Source of the DNA: Reticulitermes lucifugus
Taxonomy: Eukaryota > Arthropoda > Insecta > Blattodea > Rhinotermitidae
Direction of reading: 5' to 3'
NCBI GenBank assembly: GCA_026260175.1
Contig: JAKCWW010000036.1
Span: forward strand, 1,401 to 65,400
Length of the DNA: 64,000 nt
The notes under the pieces are model-generated. The model ran no database searches and was not told the origin of the DNA. It worked only from the letters and a program-made list of their open reading frames with translations. The stretch's first letter is position 1. Every line of letters starts with the position of its first letter. This document shows, one piece after another, positions 23,876-34,552 of this stretch. The position numbers and the translations under genes are program-made.

Positions 23876-25412
23876 TTCTTGATACTGATCTACTATAAAT
23901 GATCAGCCAACGAAGTGCAGCCACTCCTCAGCAGTAACATTCTCCGCAGGATGTGCTACAGTATTTTAACAAGGACCTGACACATTAACACATATGTTTT
24001 CGAATTACTAAGCATGGATAATAATAAAAAGAAATGTTCGACTCTCACCTCCCAGATTGTGTTTAAGAAGCACACAATACACAAGCACTAGCCATACAAG
24101 GACGGGAAGCACCGCTTCAGCAAGAAAAAAACAGGGTTATAAGTTTATGGGCTCAGAGCCTGAATCCCCGCGACATGACATTCTGAGGTCGAGGGTGAGA
24201 GGCGGATGCTTATGCAACCCGCACCGCTCTAGAAAACAGAATCCATGCATGTAAACACGCAGTTAGCCCTTACTGGGCTCTAGAAGAGGAAATAGTAGCT
24301 ATTTTAAATATGTAAGTTAAGCCATTGCATCTTACGAAATGGTATAGATATTGCCCACGTAAAATGTCCTTTCTGGGGTTATGGGAAGAGGGAAGTTCTT
24401 TTTCCTTTCCCTTACAGCCAGACATCTGTGTGCTGTTTTCCATTTCTAGATCCCTACTCCCTTCAAACACTGGAGGATGCGAATCTTTGGGGATAATAAA
24501 TCCAATTTTATTTTACTTGTGGCATGTCCCGTGCCAGGAATCAGCAGAACCTTCAAAGCGGAATTTGGTCCACAATGTCTCCACAGGGAGAAAAATATTT
24601 TTCACTTTGTAAAGCTTTGGGCATGGGGAATCTGCAAGGGGAGTCTTCAAGAGCATGACAGTGTCCTGAAGATAGCTGCGGAAGGAAGACAGCGGTGAAG
24701 CGTACACTAAGACAGTTCTGAAGTTCATGTACACTAGCTTAATCTGAATTCATCACTAGCTTCACTGGCTAAAGAAGTTTTAATAAAATACGGATATCTT
24801 AAATAAGGTTTGAAAATAACATTTTACACAGAATATCATACCTGAGAAGTATGGGGTTTTCACAACGGTATTCCTGAAGCTGCAGGTCTTCTGGAATGAT
24901 ACTGCTTGTCGATTGGCAAATATTTAAAAACTTACACGACGTAACTTGAATATTCAGTAACACATCTGTATATTCAGGACGTATTAAAACGCTGCGGTGC
25001 AAATGAATTTGCAACTTCCAAGATTACACCCGCTCGTATTCTTCACCCCGCCACCCACCCGTCATGCACCTGAACATCTACACGGTATTGGCGCCTCTTA
25101 TTAGAGTTGTGTCACCTCTGTCAATCAGAACTGCCGCAGTTTATTGCTGGAATTACATGTATTTATGTCGTTCGAAATATTATTTTAAAGAAAAGTGTTT
25201 TTTCATAAGTTTTATCAAAACTAATATCTTTAATGTTGTACACAGTTCTTCACATGAAATGCCATTCACACAAAAACCAGTAGCACAAAATGTATCTAGT
25301 TTATGCTTTCAGTAATCAATAATTATTCTCTAATTATTTCGTACCATATACGGTTCCCAGTTTGTTTTCACCTATGTTAATATTATATAAAGATATATTT
25401 GATATACTATAA
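23876..25412. other. intronic stretch, nothing recognised
   Basis: Several short overlapping open frames on both strands near 24,270-24,730 give no domain signature. No repeat family recognised. Confidence 0.4.
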
Positions 25413-25592
25413 GGAGGTCAAGTGGCCGTGCGGTGTAAGGGGTGCTGTCAGGCAGATGTCTCTGCGTCGGGCTGATCACTCGTCCAGAGGAGTGCTACCA
25501 ATTGTGGTGTGCCTTAGTGTGATCATGGAGCCTCGATATGAGGAGGCCCTGGCCCACTAGGGGCTGTTACACCTTGGTGGGGGGGAGAGATA
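25413..25592 (+). mobile_element. tRNA-derived SINE family B (short form, head reduced)
   Basis: GTGGCCGTGCGGTGTAAGGG (A-box region), then GATGTCTCTGCGTCGGGCTG, CACTCGTCCAGAGGAGTGCT, TGTGATCATGGAGCCTCG and GGCCCTGGCCCACTAG. Same order as the full copy at 50,520, but the B-box half of the tRNA region is deleted. Confidence 0.8.
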
Positions 25593-26293
25593 AGCGTATA
25601 ATATCAGCATAGAATATTGTAATGACTAATCCATTTCTATCGGCAATTTCCTTCAAGCTACCCGTAGCCCATACAAAAAAGACCACGACACAATGTACTT
25701 GACTTGGTTGAACCAGGAAGCAAATGAACTGCTTAATTATAAGCGTCTGTGCATATGACATTACAAGTACTCCCAAACCTGTATAGTAGAGCAAATCTTC
25801 GATTTGATAAGCTTCCACAGCCATGCATCTACACGGGGAAAGTCTTCAACTTTATACAAACTCAATAATGGGAAAAGAACCATACAGACAGATAGCAAGG
25901 AGAGTTCAATCAATGAGAGTGCTCTTTTTATCCTTTGTGAGGCCTTAATCTTCACTTATCGACCGCAAACACGTCATAACAAAACCGCAGAACCAATTTA
26001 TTTGAAATGTTTTCATTGTTCTTCTTCGACATTGATTTACTACGTCTAGGAGAAACGCTGCCAGGCCGCGTATTTCCTTACCCTCATCACTCTGGTCCAA
26101 TCATAATGACCAGTCGAATCATACAACCGCGCAAGGCAACGGACTTCAATTCGACTGTTACATAATCTTTTTATTTGATAGTTTTAATGATTGACCTTAG
26201 AAGACATTTCTGATTAAGTATTACGCTAAAGAGCTGCTGAAAGTGTACATAATTGTTTGTATCTATTAATTGTAACACACTTATTTACTTTAG

Positions 26294-26576
26294 AATCACT
26301 GCGCTACAACCCGGAAGGTTGCGGGTTCGATTCCTGATGGGGTCATTTAAATCTTTCATTGAAATAATCCTTTCGGCCGCCCTATAACCCTGGGGTCGAC
26401 TAAGTCTCTAAAAAAATGGGTACCAGGGACATCTCCTGGGGGTAAAGGTGGTCGGTGCGTAGGTATGACAACCTTACCACCTTCATGTGTCGATTGTCTA
26501 GAAATTCTGGGAGCCTCAACCTCCTGGCGCCCTAAGGGCCTATCCAGGCCTGTAATGGGATAGCTTTACCTTTACC
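26294..26576 (+). mobile_element. full-length tRNA-derived SINE family C with target duplication
   Basis: The 12-bp direct repeat TATTTACTTTAG occurs at 26,282-26,293 and 26,577-26,588. The head has B box GCGGGTTCGATTCC. The body contains CTGGGGTCGACTAAGTCTC, GGGTACCAGGGACATCTCC, GGTAAAGGTGGTCGGTGCG, and the 3' block GGGAGCCTCAACCTCCTGG ending GCTTTACCTTTAC. The perfect duplication suggests a fairly recent insertion. Confidence 0.9.
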
Positions 26577-26588
26577 TATTTACTTTAG

Positions 26589-27909
26589 TATATAAAGCAA
26601 GTCTGAAAAAACAAAATTATGTAGAGTTTATTCAAGTTTGAAGACAGCACAAAAATAGCTTCGATTCTGAAATTTGGACTATATGTAATAAAGCAAAATC
26701 TGTCAATGAATGTAACAAATATTTCGCTGAAATGTTTTATTTCCTTATTCCTGTGGGCTTAACTTGTCTGGTCTCCTTAATGACAAGGTCAACCCAAAAT
26801 AATTCCGGGAACCTTCTTGCACCAATCAATGCAATACAACTGAGGTCTGGTCTCCTTGAAAATTAGCAGTTTTTGAAACTCGTACACAACATAACGAAAC
26901 TTTAGCGAATCAATTTGACTCCTCTGATACCCCAGCGGTCTGTGCAGTACTGCATTACGGTCATTAATCTGGTACTCATATTTTCCCTCTCCCTCTCACA
27001 ACTTCCTCCTCATCCGAAACTCCCTTCTTCCACACGGCTGCTTCAACCTCCTCTTGCCAACTTCAGATTCTTTCAGCATCAATTTTACCCTCAACCCCTC
27101 GTCCTTTCTTCTTGCTCCAGAAAAATCAAGAAAAAGGCGTAATATGTTATAACAACAGAATAAGCAATATTTCAGATTTGAAATGAAGACAACAATGAAC
27201 ACTAGTATTTTAATTGTAGCAACTGATTCGTTCAGTGAGTCCACCGCTTAACCGTATCAAGAAACAAATAGATCTTGTCCACAGATTCTCTACAAGGACC
27301 TATTGTTATGTACCAAGAGTGAAGCAGTCAACAAAACTATTTTCATTAAAAACTTTGTTGTTATATAAAACTGCTATGTGTTTCAACATCTACCGGTCAT
27401 TATCAGGTAAGAATGTGTAAAGCTCGGTGGTGAACAATTAAAATTCTTATTTTTATGAAAGAGATCTCTTTCTTAAAAAAAAACTTTAAGAACAACTGTA
27501 CTACTGTATTAAAACACACTTAAAAACATCTTTTATTATATATAATATAAAATTTTTTTTCTTCAAGCTTGTGTTGTTGTGCCACTGATCAAATACATTT
27601 CACTATATTCGAAGATGTCAAATTTTTATTGTAAAATGATTATAAAAACAATAAAGTTCTCTGTCCCTTAATTTGTTTTACTAAAAACTGAATAGTCTTC
27701 TTTTTATTTTCTTCTTGCATTACACTTGGTTGTGTAGTTTTAATTCAATTTTCATAAATAAAATCGCACATCTGACCTCACTTAGTTGACTATAAATCTA
27801 TCAATTAAGTCATGATGGATGATATCCAATAAATCGTTTGGGTTTGAATTTTATCCCCATTTTTGTACGGCTTATTTCACGACGTTGGTTACAAGGTTAT
27901 AAGTTCATG
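26589..27909. other. intronic stretch, nothing recognised
   Basis: AT-rich, including TATA-rich runs near 27,533-27,560. Short frames only. Confidence 0.45.
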
Positions 27910-28115
27910 CGTTTGAAAGGCAGGACTGCTAAATGATGAACTAGGCAGGATTTGGAGGGAAGCGATCGTGTCTTTTTAAGGTACTATCCCAGCATTTTCC
28001 TTAAGGAACTAAGTTAAACCACGAAGTTAACGGTTAGGGCAGCCGATGACCTTGCCAACATTTGAACCAGCGATCGTCAAAATACAGGTCTAGTTCTATA
28101 CCACTGCATCGACCC
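27910..28115 (-). mobile_element. diverged tRNA-derived SINE (family F)
   Basis: On the minus strand, a tRNA-like head (CGATGCAGTGGTATAGAAC, then CGCTGGTTCAAATGTTGG) is followed by CCTTAAGGAAAATGCTGGG. A 3' part containing CTTCCCTCCAAATCCTGCC follows. The plan resembles the widespread orthopteroid SINE that starts with a CGCAGTGGTTAG-type head. Confidence 0.6.
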
Positions 28116-28299
28116 ATTTTGTGAACTATTTCTGTAAGATCCTTTCATATACGCCTAGATTTTCCAAGGTGTCCTCGCTTGAGTCTTGCCGAAACATTTT
28201 GTGTACCCTACACTTGCCAGCTCTCCATTCGTGCTACATCCTGAATGAGACTTCCTTCTCTGAATTCATAACCCTAATAATACGTGTATTTGGCCACAA

Positions 28300-28470
28300 T
28301 TATGTAGCTCTGAAGATGGAGACTAGCTCCACCTATGGGGCCCAACTAAGCATGTTTCAACTTCCACCTGATGATGGAGATAGAACCAGTCACCGAAACG
28401 TCGTGTGTATCCAAAACGAGACGATGGACAGTGTCCAACATATACGTCAGTATAACAACACCGATTCGTT
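28300..28470 (+). mobile_element. solo copy of the hammerhead-bearing element
   Basis: Motif region followed by ACGATGGACAGTGTCCAAC and ATACGTCAGTATAAC, which match the outer part of the 11.7-12.0 kb foldback. An earlier CTCTGAAGATGGAGACTAGC may be a remnant of a second unit. It lies about 290 bp downstream of the hth exon in gene direction. Confidence 0.45.
28365..28405 (+). ncRNA. hammerhead-like motif, helix II weak
   Basis: CAC, core CTGATGA, T, a 17-base loop with only GG/CC pairing, then GAAAC, GTC, GTG. Helix I CAC/GTG and the core match the 11.7 kb copies. Helix II seems lost, so activity is unlikely. Confidence 0.35.
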
Positions 28471-28757
28471 ATAGATTTTCTATTTTAAATTATTAGAAAA
28501 TTTCTGAAAATACTTGAGGAAACCGGAATGAATCTCATAAAATTTGGAAATGTGGGTGCGACCATTGACTTTAAAGTACAACTACAAGAACACTATCAAC
28601 GGAATAAGAACAGACTTTGGCCACGGAAACTGTGTCAGACAGACGATCCATAACACTTTCGTCTTAACACAGAATTGCGTACTGTGACCAATATCATGCA
28701 CGTTCAACATATACCCCTGGGTGACATACAAACCCTCCCGTCAATAATAAAACTCAC

Positions 28758-28906
28758 CGTTAAATGCTGAAATAACCACGCCCTCAAGATGTTGGTGGCC
28801 ACTTTAGGAAATATGCCGCGTTTCTTCTGATTCTTCTTTCCGTTTGTGTCATCATCCTCCTCCCCCGTCCCTTCACCGCTACCGATACTCGCATTACTCG
28901 CATCAC
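28758..28906 (-). CDS. hth: homothorax (Meis-type TALE homeobox) internal exon: acidic linker and homeodomain start
   Basis: Seen: on the minus strand a pyrimidine-rich acceptor ending TTTCAG precedes a 149-bp open segment, followed by the donor GTGAGT. The exon enters in phase 1 (two bases completing a Gly codon) and leaves in phase 0 after a Thr codon. Its 49 complete codons begin [12 protein letters not shown], continue through the acidic run GEEDDD, then [19 protein letters not shown] and end AWLFQHLT. Known: this is the linker plus arm and helix 1 of the Meis/Homothorax homeodomain. The exon ends exactly before the PYP three-residue loop, as in vertebrate Meis genes. Hth is a nuclear partner of Extradenticle/Pbx and controls its nuclear localisation and Hox-cofactor activity in appendage and eye patterning. 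The next exon (PYP loop, helices 2-3) should lie to the left and the MEIS domain to the right; neither is recognised here. Intact splice sites and frame argue against a processed pseudogene. Insects normally have only hth as a Meis-class gene. Confidence 0.94.
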
Positions 28907-29034
28907 CTGAAACAAAACAATATCATCAACAAAACGCTACATAAACACAAAAGCGTATTTACGACAAGGCAAGGCATTCCACCGACCGTATAAAATACCA
29001 CAACAGTATCTCAAAACATACAAATAAGTCGGCT

Positions 29035-29175
29035 TGAACGGTAACTTTTCCGACTTCTACTTCGGAGGTTTCGGGTTCGAATTTCGGACGGGTCACCGGT
29101 TATACTGATTTCTGAGTTTCGTGGTTTCTCTAAGATTTATCTCTAATCAGGCCACGATCTATTTCTTCAATATAT
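29035..29175 (+). mobile_element. tRNA-derived SINE (diverged)
   Basis: A B-box-like sequence TCGGGTTCGAATTTCGG lies about 40 bases after CTTGAACGGTAACTTTTCC, followed by GAGTTTCGTGGTTTCTCTA. The body fits the same wide group as family F. 3' end not defined. Confidence 0.55.
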
Positions 29176-29184
29176 TTTCCTGTC

Positions 29185-29310
29185 ACAGAAATACAACCAA
29201 CAAAATATAGGGAAAAATGCCTAATTGCGTGTAATTAGTCTCCTACATGTTTCGACCCTCTTGAATCACTATCAAGGAGCTTCAAGTAATTACAAAAACA
29301 CGCATATAAA
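29185..29310 (-). mobile_element. solo element with a CGAAACATGT motif
   Basis: On the minus strand, CTCC ... GGTCGAAACATGTA ... GGAG, with wider flanking pairing between GTAATTA and TAATTAC. The CTGANGA box is replaced by TTGATAG and a CTTGA/TCAAG hairpin. This is a related but distinct version of the foldback-element motif. Confidence 0.4.
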
Positions 29311-29468
29311 TATACAATACTGCGTACATCAACAAACCACTCTGCTGTTACATGCAGTTACTAAAGTCTAGGCCTAAACCAGTAGAAAACAAAACACTGA
29401 TAAAAATTTAATGCAGTAGCAAAACGTAAATGACAGTTGACAACAGACGCATTTAAGAAAACGTAATC

Positions 29469-29659
29469 TTCTTCTTCTTGTATGGCATTACGGTCCTTTG
29501 AGTTTGACCTTTAGCCTCCCTTGTGATTCTTGCCCATTCTAATCTATCTCGCACTTTGTACATCCAGCTCTTAATTCCTAATGTTCTTATATCAGTTTGG
29601 ACGTCATCAAACCATCTTAATTTAGGTCTACCAATTTTCCGCTTTTTATCCAGTTTGGC
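29469..29659 (-). mobile_element. LINE L4w, 5'-truncated insertion with 13-bp target duplication
   Basis: Minus-strand frame open throughout: LDKKRKIGRPKLRWFDDVQ, then TDIRTLGIKSWMYKVRDR, then LEWARITREAKGQTQRTVMP, running into an AAG tail. This is a C-terminal non-LTR signature (GRPK.RW.DDV..DL). The direct repeat AGAAAACGTAATC lies at 29,456-29,468 and 29,660-29,672 with no mismatch, so the insertion is fairly recent. The insertion sits about 560 bp 5' of the hth exon. Confidence 0.9.
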
Positions 29660-29672
29660 AGAAAACGTAATC

Positions 29673-31662
29673 GCTTGTTAAAAATGAGCTTTTACTGAAA
29701 ATGTTTAACTCCTGTTTAAACGTTGTTCCTTTAAGAAAACATAATTCAACATAAATATCGATCCATTGAACAAACTGAAGCCAGGTATATCGAACTAAAA
29801 ATTTCACAGAAAAGGAGCCTACAATATTTATATCAAAACGACCTAATCTAAACACTAAATTAAAGTTATAAAACGGGTTAGTCAAGACATGTTGGCGTCA
29901 TAAAAAGACTTAAAATATTTAAAAATCCCGACATAGGACTAACCGTGTTTTACAAAACTCTGGTAGAATCTCTGTAGAATTAGTACCACAGACTCGAGAC
30001 ACGGGGAATTGAATCCCAGCGCTGTCGATCACAGTGACCATCACGTGACGAGATTGTTACGAGCAGCTGTACTTAAAACAGGTAGAATGTCCAGTGTCAC
30101 AGATCGCGTGTGCGCCACTGCACTAGCGTCAACAGGGACACGTGTTGTCGTGGTCTCTAATCGGAAGTTGTCAGCTGCTTCAGCGACATGCAGTTTCAAC
30201 GCGTCTTTTTTTTTTTTGCCCGAACATTTCTGCATTTTGATTTAGAAATTCATGACTATTAGACGAATCCCTGTGTACGGAATAATAGTTGTCCCCTCCC
30301 CTTCACCTTTCAAGCAAAGATCGATAGTAAAACAGGACCAGAATGCTTGTGATTTATTTACTTTTCACTGATTGTACATGTTCGGATAGAGACGATTTAT
30401 GCACAGTAGTTTAAAGGCGTTCGTGTCTGCTCGGTACAGCACAACATACAAACGGCAAGCTATTGGATCAGTTGCAGGAACCAAGTCATATGTGTCTAAC
30501 TACACAAGTAGCCAACAAATTTGTTTATACAACATACAGGGCGCTCTTTTTAGGCAAAACAAGTATAACCGACTCTGTTTTAGAGGTATTAGCCATACGT
30601 CATTTTACCAGTGACTTCTAATAAGTCTAGTCTTTATTAATTTCTTATATATAGGTTCTAGGATCAAATCATACACCTATCTAACCACAACAAAAAACAA
30701 ATGCACACACATAGACACACACACACGGAGAATTAATATTTGTAGTTTGCTTAGAGTGTAGGTTTTGCCATACATGCATACACATACTTGTGGACCCATA
30801 CGTGGGCCCCCTACAAGGGCCTATAAAAATCAAATCCTATAGCCTATCCTAAACTAAATAAACATTAGCCATTCAAAATCTTTAAACATAATTGATTTGT
30901 AAATATATATATATAATATTAATATATATAGCAGTTTAACGCATTCATTGCCAAATGAATTAAATTAGGGCAGCGCTGAGATGCATATTTCTCAGTTTGA
31001 AAAAAGTGTAATGTTTAGCTGCCGTTATGTTAGCCTATTCTATTCCTGGAATCACACAGAAAAGCGGCCTTTGTAAAAGCGTTACTTTAATTTAATGGAC
31101 ATTGTAAATATTACTTCGCTTCAGACGAGATACTGGTAAATGTATTTTTCAGACTCGAATTTGCCTCTGTGTGTACGTGCGTGCTGTGTGTGTGTAAGTG
31201 TGTTTGGCTCATGTTTATAAAAGCCTAACACACACACACGTATATATACAGCATATATACATATCGCCCCTGTTTTGTAACGCGGGACTAACTGCCACTT
31301 TGAGCTAAACTGAGTAGCGTATCATTCAACTAATGGTCCTCTGCGATATGTAAAAAGATAACTCCGTCTTCAAGAATAATCAAGATGGGTGGGGGATACC
31401 TCCCTCTCAAAGCATTTGTCATATGTAAAACGGAGTCACCTTCTCGCTTCTCCTGTACAATTGATATTTTTTTGGGTTGTCCCCTTTTTACAAAATAACG
31501 GCGATAAGTATATATGTGTGTACACATATATCTATGCACGTACATAGACTATTACACAATGTCATTTAGAACGCATCTTTACAAACAGTACGTACCAACT
31601 CTGTACTAATCACCAAATATTATTCGGGTGATCAAATAAAGAAGAATGAGGTGGGCGGGGCA
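29673..31662. other. intronic stretch with CA/TG and AT simple repeats
   Basis: CA runs at 30,711-30,726 and 31,226-31,239, AT-rich tract at 30,902-30,930 and TG run at 31,183-31,196. No transposon family or exon recognised. Confidence 0.5.
31183..31240. repeat. TG/CA inverted repeat (possible hairpin)
   Basis: TGTGTGTGTGTAAGTGTG and GTTTGGCT on the left face AGCCTAACACACACACAC on the right, with about 12 bases between. GTGTGTTTGGCT pairs with AGCCTAACACAC with one mismatch. Confidence 0.6.
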
Positions 31663-31779
31663 NNNNNNNNNNNNNNNNNNNNNNNNNNNNNNNNNNNNNN
31701 NNNNNNNNNNNNNNNNNNNNNNNNNNNNNNNNNNNNNNNNNNNNNNNNNNNNNNNNNNNNNNNNNNNNNNNNNNNNNNN
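31663..31779. other. assembly gap (117 N)
   Basis: A run of N. A G-rich edge (GGTGGGCGGGGCA) precedes it and a LINE 3' end follows directly. Confidence 0.99.
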
Positions 31780-31842
31780 GACTAGCTGAGGACCTGTTAG
31801 CTTCTCAAGAAGGACTCTGCTCCATGGAGTCAGTTAGTTAGT
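31780..31842 (+). mobile_element. LINE L1w 3' UTR fragment at gap edge
   Basis: GACTAGCTGAGGACCTGTTA, then GCTTCTCAAGAAGGACTCTG, then a GTTA repeat tail. Nearly identical to the 3' UTR at 51,755-51,815. The body may lie in the gap. Confidence 0.8.
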
Positions 31843-32029
31843 ACAAACTCACATCAGCAACAAGCCACAAATTTAATTTCTCATCACCGTAATCACACAA
31901 TGCCCGACACTTAGTCACTATTGTACGAAATACAGCATCGTTAAACAGCTATTAATTATCATCAGAAACACTACAGCCTTTCTGAACGTCACAGAGTCTA
32001 CGATTACTTACATCAATAATGACGATTGA

Positions 32030-32200
32030 AGTCCTCTGCCATGTAACGCCGTGTCGACTGGTAAATATTTTCCGACGTTTCGTCAAACGTGCTGCCTCCA
32101 GTCTTCGGCTTCTAGACCTTGAAGATGAGGGCAGCAAGTTCTTCGGAAACGTCGGTAATACAGACATGTCGCCATGGAGTTACATTCCAGCAGTCTTCAA
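32030..32200. mobile_element. diverged foldback element with CGACGTTTC/GAAACGTCG arms
   Basis: Left part (CTGCCATGTAACGCCGTGTC, TTTTCCGACGTTTCG) is an imperfect inverted repeat of the right part (GGAAACGTCGGTAATACAG, GCCATGGAGTTACATTCC). The centre holds CTTGAAGATGAGGGCAGC. Same group as 5,283-5,430. Confidence 0.6.
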
Positions 32201-32699
32201 GAGCAGCGCTTTTAAAACATCAAATTTCGACACGGCTTACAATCTGTGTCAATACCTGTCGTAAAGAAATTCAATACATGATACATGAATATGTATTAAA
32301 ATTCTTTACAACTCACTTCTTTATTACATGACCACACACAAACAAAAACAAATCCAGGCCCACACTTGAAGCATACGTTACATTCACACGTTTTAAAAGT
32401 ATGCTCTGTGGCTTCTCATTTGCAACTACTGTAAAATACACTCAAGTTGGTGTTTAATAAATCATAATCCTCGTTTCACTGTAACTAATCCATCCAAACT
32501 TTCATCCCTTGATGCTATGCTTACGCAGAGTTCTCGGATAAATCAATACGTTCAGATATTACGTAAATGCATTAAATTATTTAGTTGGCAAAATACTATT
32601 TCTGAGTCTCTAGCTAAAAATGGCTGGTATAATGACTAGGCTACACCCGGAAGTCCAACTTACAGGCAATTGTAAACAAGATTTTTCTCATCTCTAAAG

Positions 32700-32862
32700 C
32701 CCTCATGCCGACTATGAGGCCCACCCGGCCTCCTACTAAATTGATATTTCTCAGGAGGGTAAAGCGACTACGACGTGAAGCTGAACACTTACCTCCATCT
32801 AGAGCTGAGGTTAGAAGTCAGTGGAGCTATACCTCCACTCCCACATATTCATTCATAGAGTG
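32700..32862 (+). mobile_element. SINE family A, diverged 3' part
   Basis: GCCCACCCGGCCTCCTACT, then GTGAAGCTGAACACTTACC and GAGGTTAGAAGTCAGTGGAG, CTATACCTCCACTCCC. The tRNA head is missing or beyond recognition. Confidence 0.65.
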
Positions 32863-32870
32863 CACTATTA

Positions 32871-33706
32871 CAATTTTTCTTTTCCCATTAGTTAAAAAAT
32901 TCATGACAATCATCAGATCCATATAAAATGCTTTCATTTCATACGGTGGTATAGCTTTAACTTTTAACTATTAAGAATGAAACTCGTATAGCAAAACGGA
33001 GAATCACCAGCAACTAGAGAAACACAGGGGTCTGTGATTGGCACGTTTCATACTGTAAGTGACAGTAGTTGATCAATGGCACACCCCCCACTCACCTCCA
33101 GATCTGTGCTGTTTTCTGAACCCCCAACAAAACAGACTCCTGTAGAGACGATGCCGTCACCCACCACACCAACACTACTCCTACCCTTCATTGCGCAAAG
33201 CAAGAGCAGTAATTTCACTATGCAATCCTGCGGGTGGCCTAATGGCTCTCAATGTGTGTTTGTATGCATAGGAAAGAATAGGGGTTCGGTAGCATAGTAA
33301 GGGGTTGGGGAAAATGACTCACATAACACACACAGACATACACATATACCCTCCAAAAAAGGATAACAGTTGCAATAGAGGAGGGGTGGAGGGGTTAAGC
33401 TAAAGGGGGAGAATGCAAAATAGGATTAAGGGAAGCTACTACTATGGCCTGGTATAGAATTGCAGTGTTTAGAAGGGGTGATGTTTGAAAAGCCAATAAG
33501 ACAACAAGGCTTGCTACGATTTCTTCTGCTTTCTTGTGACGTGCATGGACAGTGATCGACGTTGCTTCCTTATAATCCCCATTTAGCACTGAGTATGTTC
33601 CCTTGGTATCACATCACTAAACGTCAAGTGTTTTACAAGTAGTCTTGTGGGCACAAGGCTATCGGTAATCTTCCTTCGGTCCGCATGAGAGTACTTATTT
33701 ATTAAC
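32871..33706. other. intronic stretch, nothing recognised
   Basis: No repeat family or exon recognised. Purine-rich patch around 33,285-33,415. Confidence 0.4.
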
Positions 33707-33791
33707 ACAGAATTATAATTTATTTTGGTTTTATCCGACAAATGTACAATTTTATTTTCTATTATTCAATACATATATTTCATTGAAGACG

Positions 33792-33835
33792 GTCCAACAT
33801 GTTTCGAACTTTATATGAGGTTCATCTTCAGGGAC
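33792..33835 (-). ncRNA. hammerhead-like ribozyme motif, left arm
   Basis: On the minus strand: GTCC, CTGAAGA, unpaired T, hairpin GAAC/GTTC with a wide loop, GAAAC, AT, GTT, GGAC. Helix I is perfect. Helix II is shorter than in the right arm. Confidence 0.55.
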
Positions 33836-34508
33836 ATCTGTTTTAAATTACACCAGCCCTTCTTGAAAGGTACAAGTTGGGTTATACACTTTAAATTTTT
33901 TTCTTTGTCGTCTTGGTTACTGAAATTAATGTTAAAATACTTAGTTTAAAAACAGTTAAAATCTGTATATAAGATATATAAAACATTATTTGTAGAACAT
34001 TCAGTTAGGTAGAACGAAGTTGTAATAGTAATTCTGTACATACATATATATCTGGTTGTATGTTCGCTTGTGGAACATCTATGAATTCTTTGGAACAATT
34101 TTATATTAAACTATATGCACATAACAAAAAACTGGTACAAAAACAAAACACGGGAGAATACAACCCAATATTCCGACTCATTTCCGAGACACAGAGACGT
34201 CACTTCAACACGCGACATTGACCTACTTATATCCCGTTCCATCACACCACAGTCAGTACTGTCCCAACCATCCACAAGCAAACATACAACCAGATATATA
34301 TGTATGTACAGAATTACTATTACAACTTCGTTCTACCTAACTGAATATTCTACAAATAATGTTTATATATCTTATATACAGATTTTAACTGTTTTTAACT
34401 TAAGTATTTTAACATAAATTTCAGTAACCAAGACGACAAAGACAACATTTTAAAGCGTATAACCTAACGTGTACCTTTGAAGAAGGGCTGGTGTAATTTA
34501 AAACAGAT

Positions 34509-34552
34509 GTCCCTGAAGATGAACCTCATATAAGGTTCGAAACATGTTGGAC
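34509..34552 (+). ncRNA. hammerhead-like ribozyme motif, right arm
   Basis: Helix I GTCC (34,509-34,512) with GGAC (34,549-34,552). Core CTGAAGA (34,513-34,519), unpaired T, helix II GAACCT/AGGTTC around CATATA, GAAAC, ATGTT. The helix III segment ACATGT is a palindrome. Confidence 0.6.

Larger units (their letters stand above)
1..28757 (-). other. hth: hth intron, 3' side of the homeobox exon (partial)
   Basis: Inferred from the exon donor at 28,752-28,757. On the minus strand everything to the left is intron until the exon encoding the rest of the homeodomain. I looked for HPYPSE, the NNWFINARRR helix 3 and the IVQPMID motif and did not see them. The intron is therefore probably longer than 28.7 kb unless an exon was missed. 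It holds SINE, LINE and MITE insertions listed separately. Confidence 0.7.

Noticed and set aside
26300-26340. tRNA gene
   Set aside because: A good B box, but no full cloverleaf; it is the head of SINE C, bounded by a target duplication. The same holds for the other GGTTCGA sites in the window.
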